From the NCBI GenBank assembly GCA_035464115.1, contig DATHSN010000203.1, positions 1 through 5,932 of the forward strand: a stretch of 5,932 bases of DNA. The letters run 5' to 3'. The stretch is from DATHSN01 sp035464115. GTDB taxonomy: Bacteria; Actinomycetota; Acidimicrobiia; Acidimicrobiales; SKKL01. The notes beneath the pieces are model-generated. The model saw only the letters and a list, made by a program, of their open reading frames with translations, ran no database searches and was not told where the DNA came from. Below, piece after piece: positions 5,913 through 5,932 of the stretch (positions within the stretch are counted from its first letter, which is position 1; each line of letters opens with the position of its first letter). A program made the translations under genes and the position numbers.

Positions 5913-5932
5913 GGACCCGCGCGCGAGGCCCC

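Noticed and set aside
5841..5932. Extension of rpsA upstream of GTG 5840, since the frame is open to the window edge
   Set aside because: The added residues are Arg/Pro/Ser-rich with no similarity to S1, and the GTG has a well-placed GAAGG.
1..5932. tRNA, rRNA, CRISPR array, insertion sequence or attachment site
   Set aside because: Nothing resembling these was seen; coding sequence fills nearly all of the window and no spaced repeats occur.

Overview
The window is very GC-rich, and every gene I can support lies on the minus strand, so transcription runs from high to low coordinates. Strong third-position G/C bias, GTG starts, a four-domain ribosomal protein S1 of the actinobacterial type (about 485 codons, close to mycobacterial RpsA as I recall it) and a Tad pilus cluster without an outer-membrane secretin all point to an actinobacterium. 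The secreted VWA protein next to the Tad ATPase suggests, less firmly, a deep-branching lineage such as Acidimicrobiia.

Region 1 (5932 down to 4383): a leader of about 90 bases, then rpsA. The gene begins at a GTG with a good Shine-Dalgarno. Its reading frame is interrupted by a single in-frame UAG at 4859..4857, where relatives have a glutamine. The frame does not shift: the fourth S1 domain and the acidic tail continue in the same frame to a TGA at 4383. A strong GC-rich hairpin 24 bases after that stop probably ends the transcript.

Region 2 (4382 to 4194): an intergenic leader of 189 bases with the terminator hairpin, a perfect 10-bp palindrome, a second hairpin, and the presumed but unrecognised promoter of the next operon.

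Region 3 (4193 to the left edge): a compact Tad/Flp-pilus operon, cpaB (rcpC) - cpaE (tadZ) - cpaF (tadA) - a secreted VWA-domain protein that runs off the left edge. Spacing is tight: 1 base between cpaB and cpaE, 61 between cpaE and cpaF, and an ATGA start/stop overlap between cpaF and the VWA gene. CpaE should localise the machine, CpaF power it, and CpaB and the VWA protein act at or outside the membrane. No pilin, prepilin peptidase or recognisable TadB/TadC lies in the window; the last two would be expected further downstream, to the left.

The most notable point is the amber codon in rpsA, an otherwise intact and normally essential gene. It could be a base error, a recent nonsense mutation, or a decoded or suppressed UAG. 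Sequence alone cannot decide between these.
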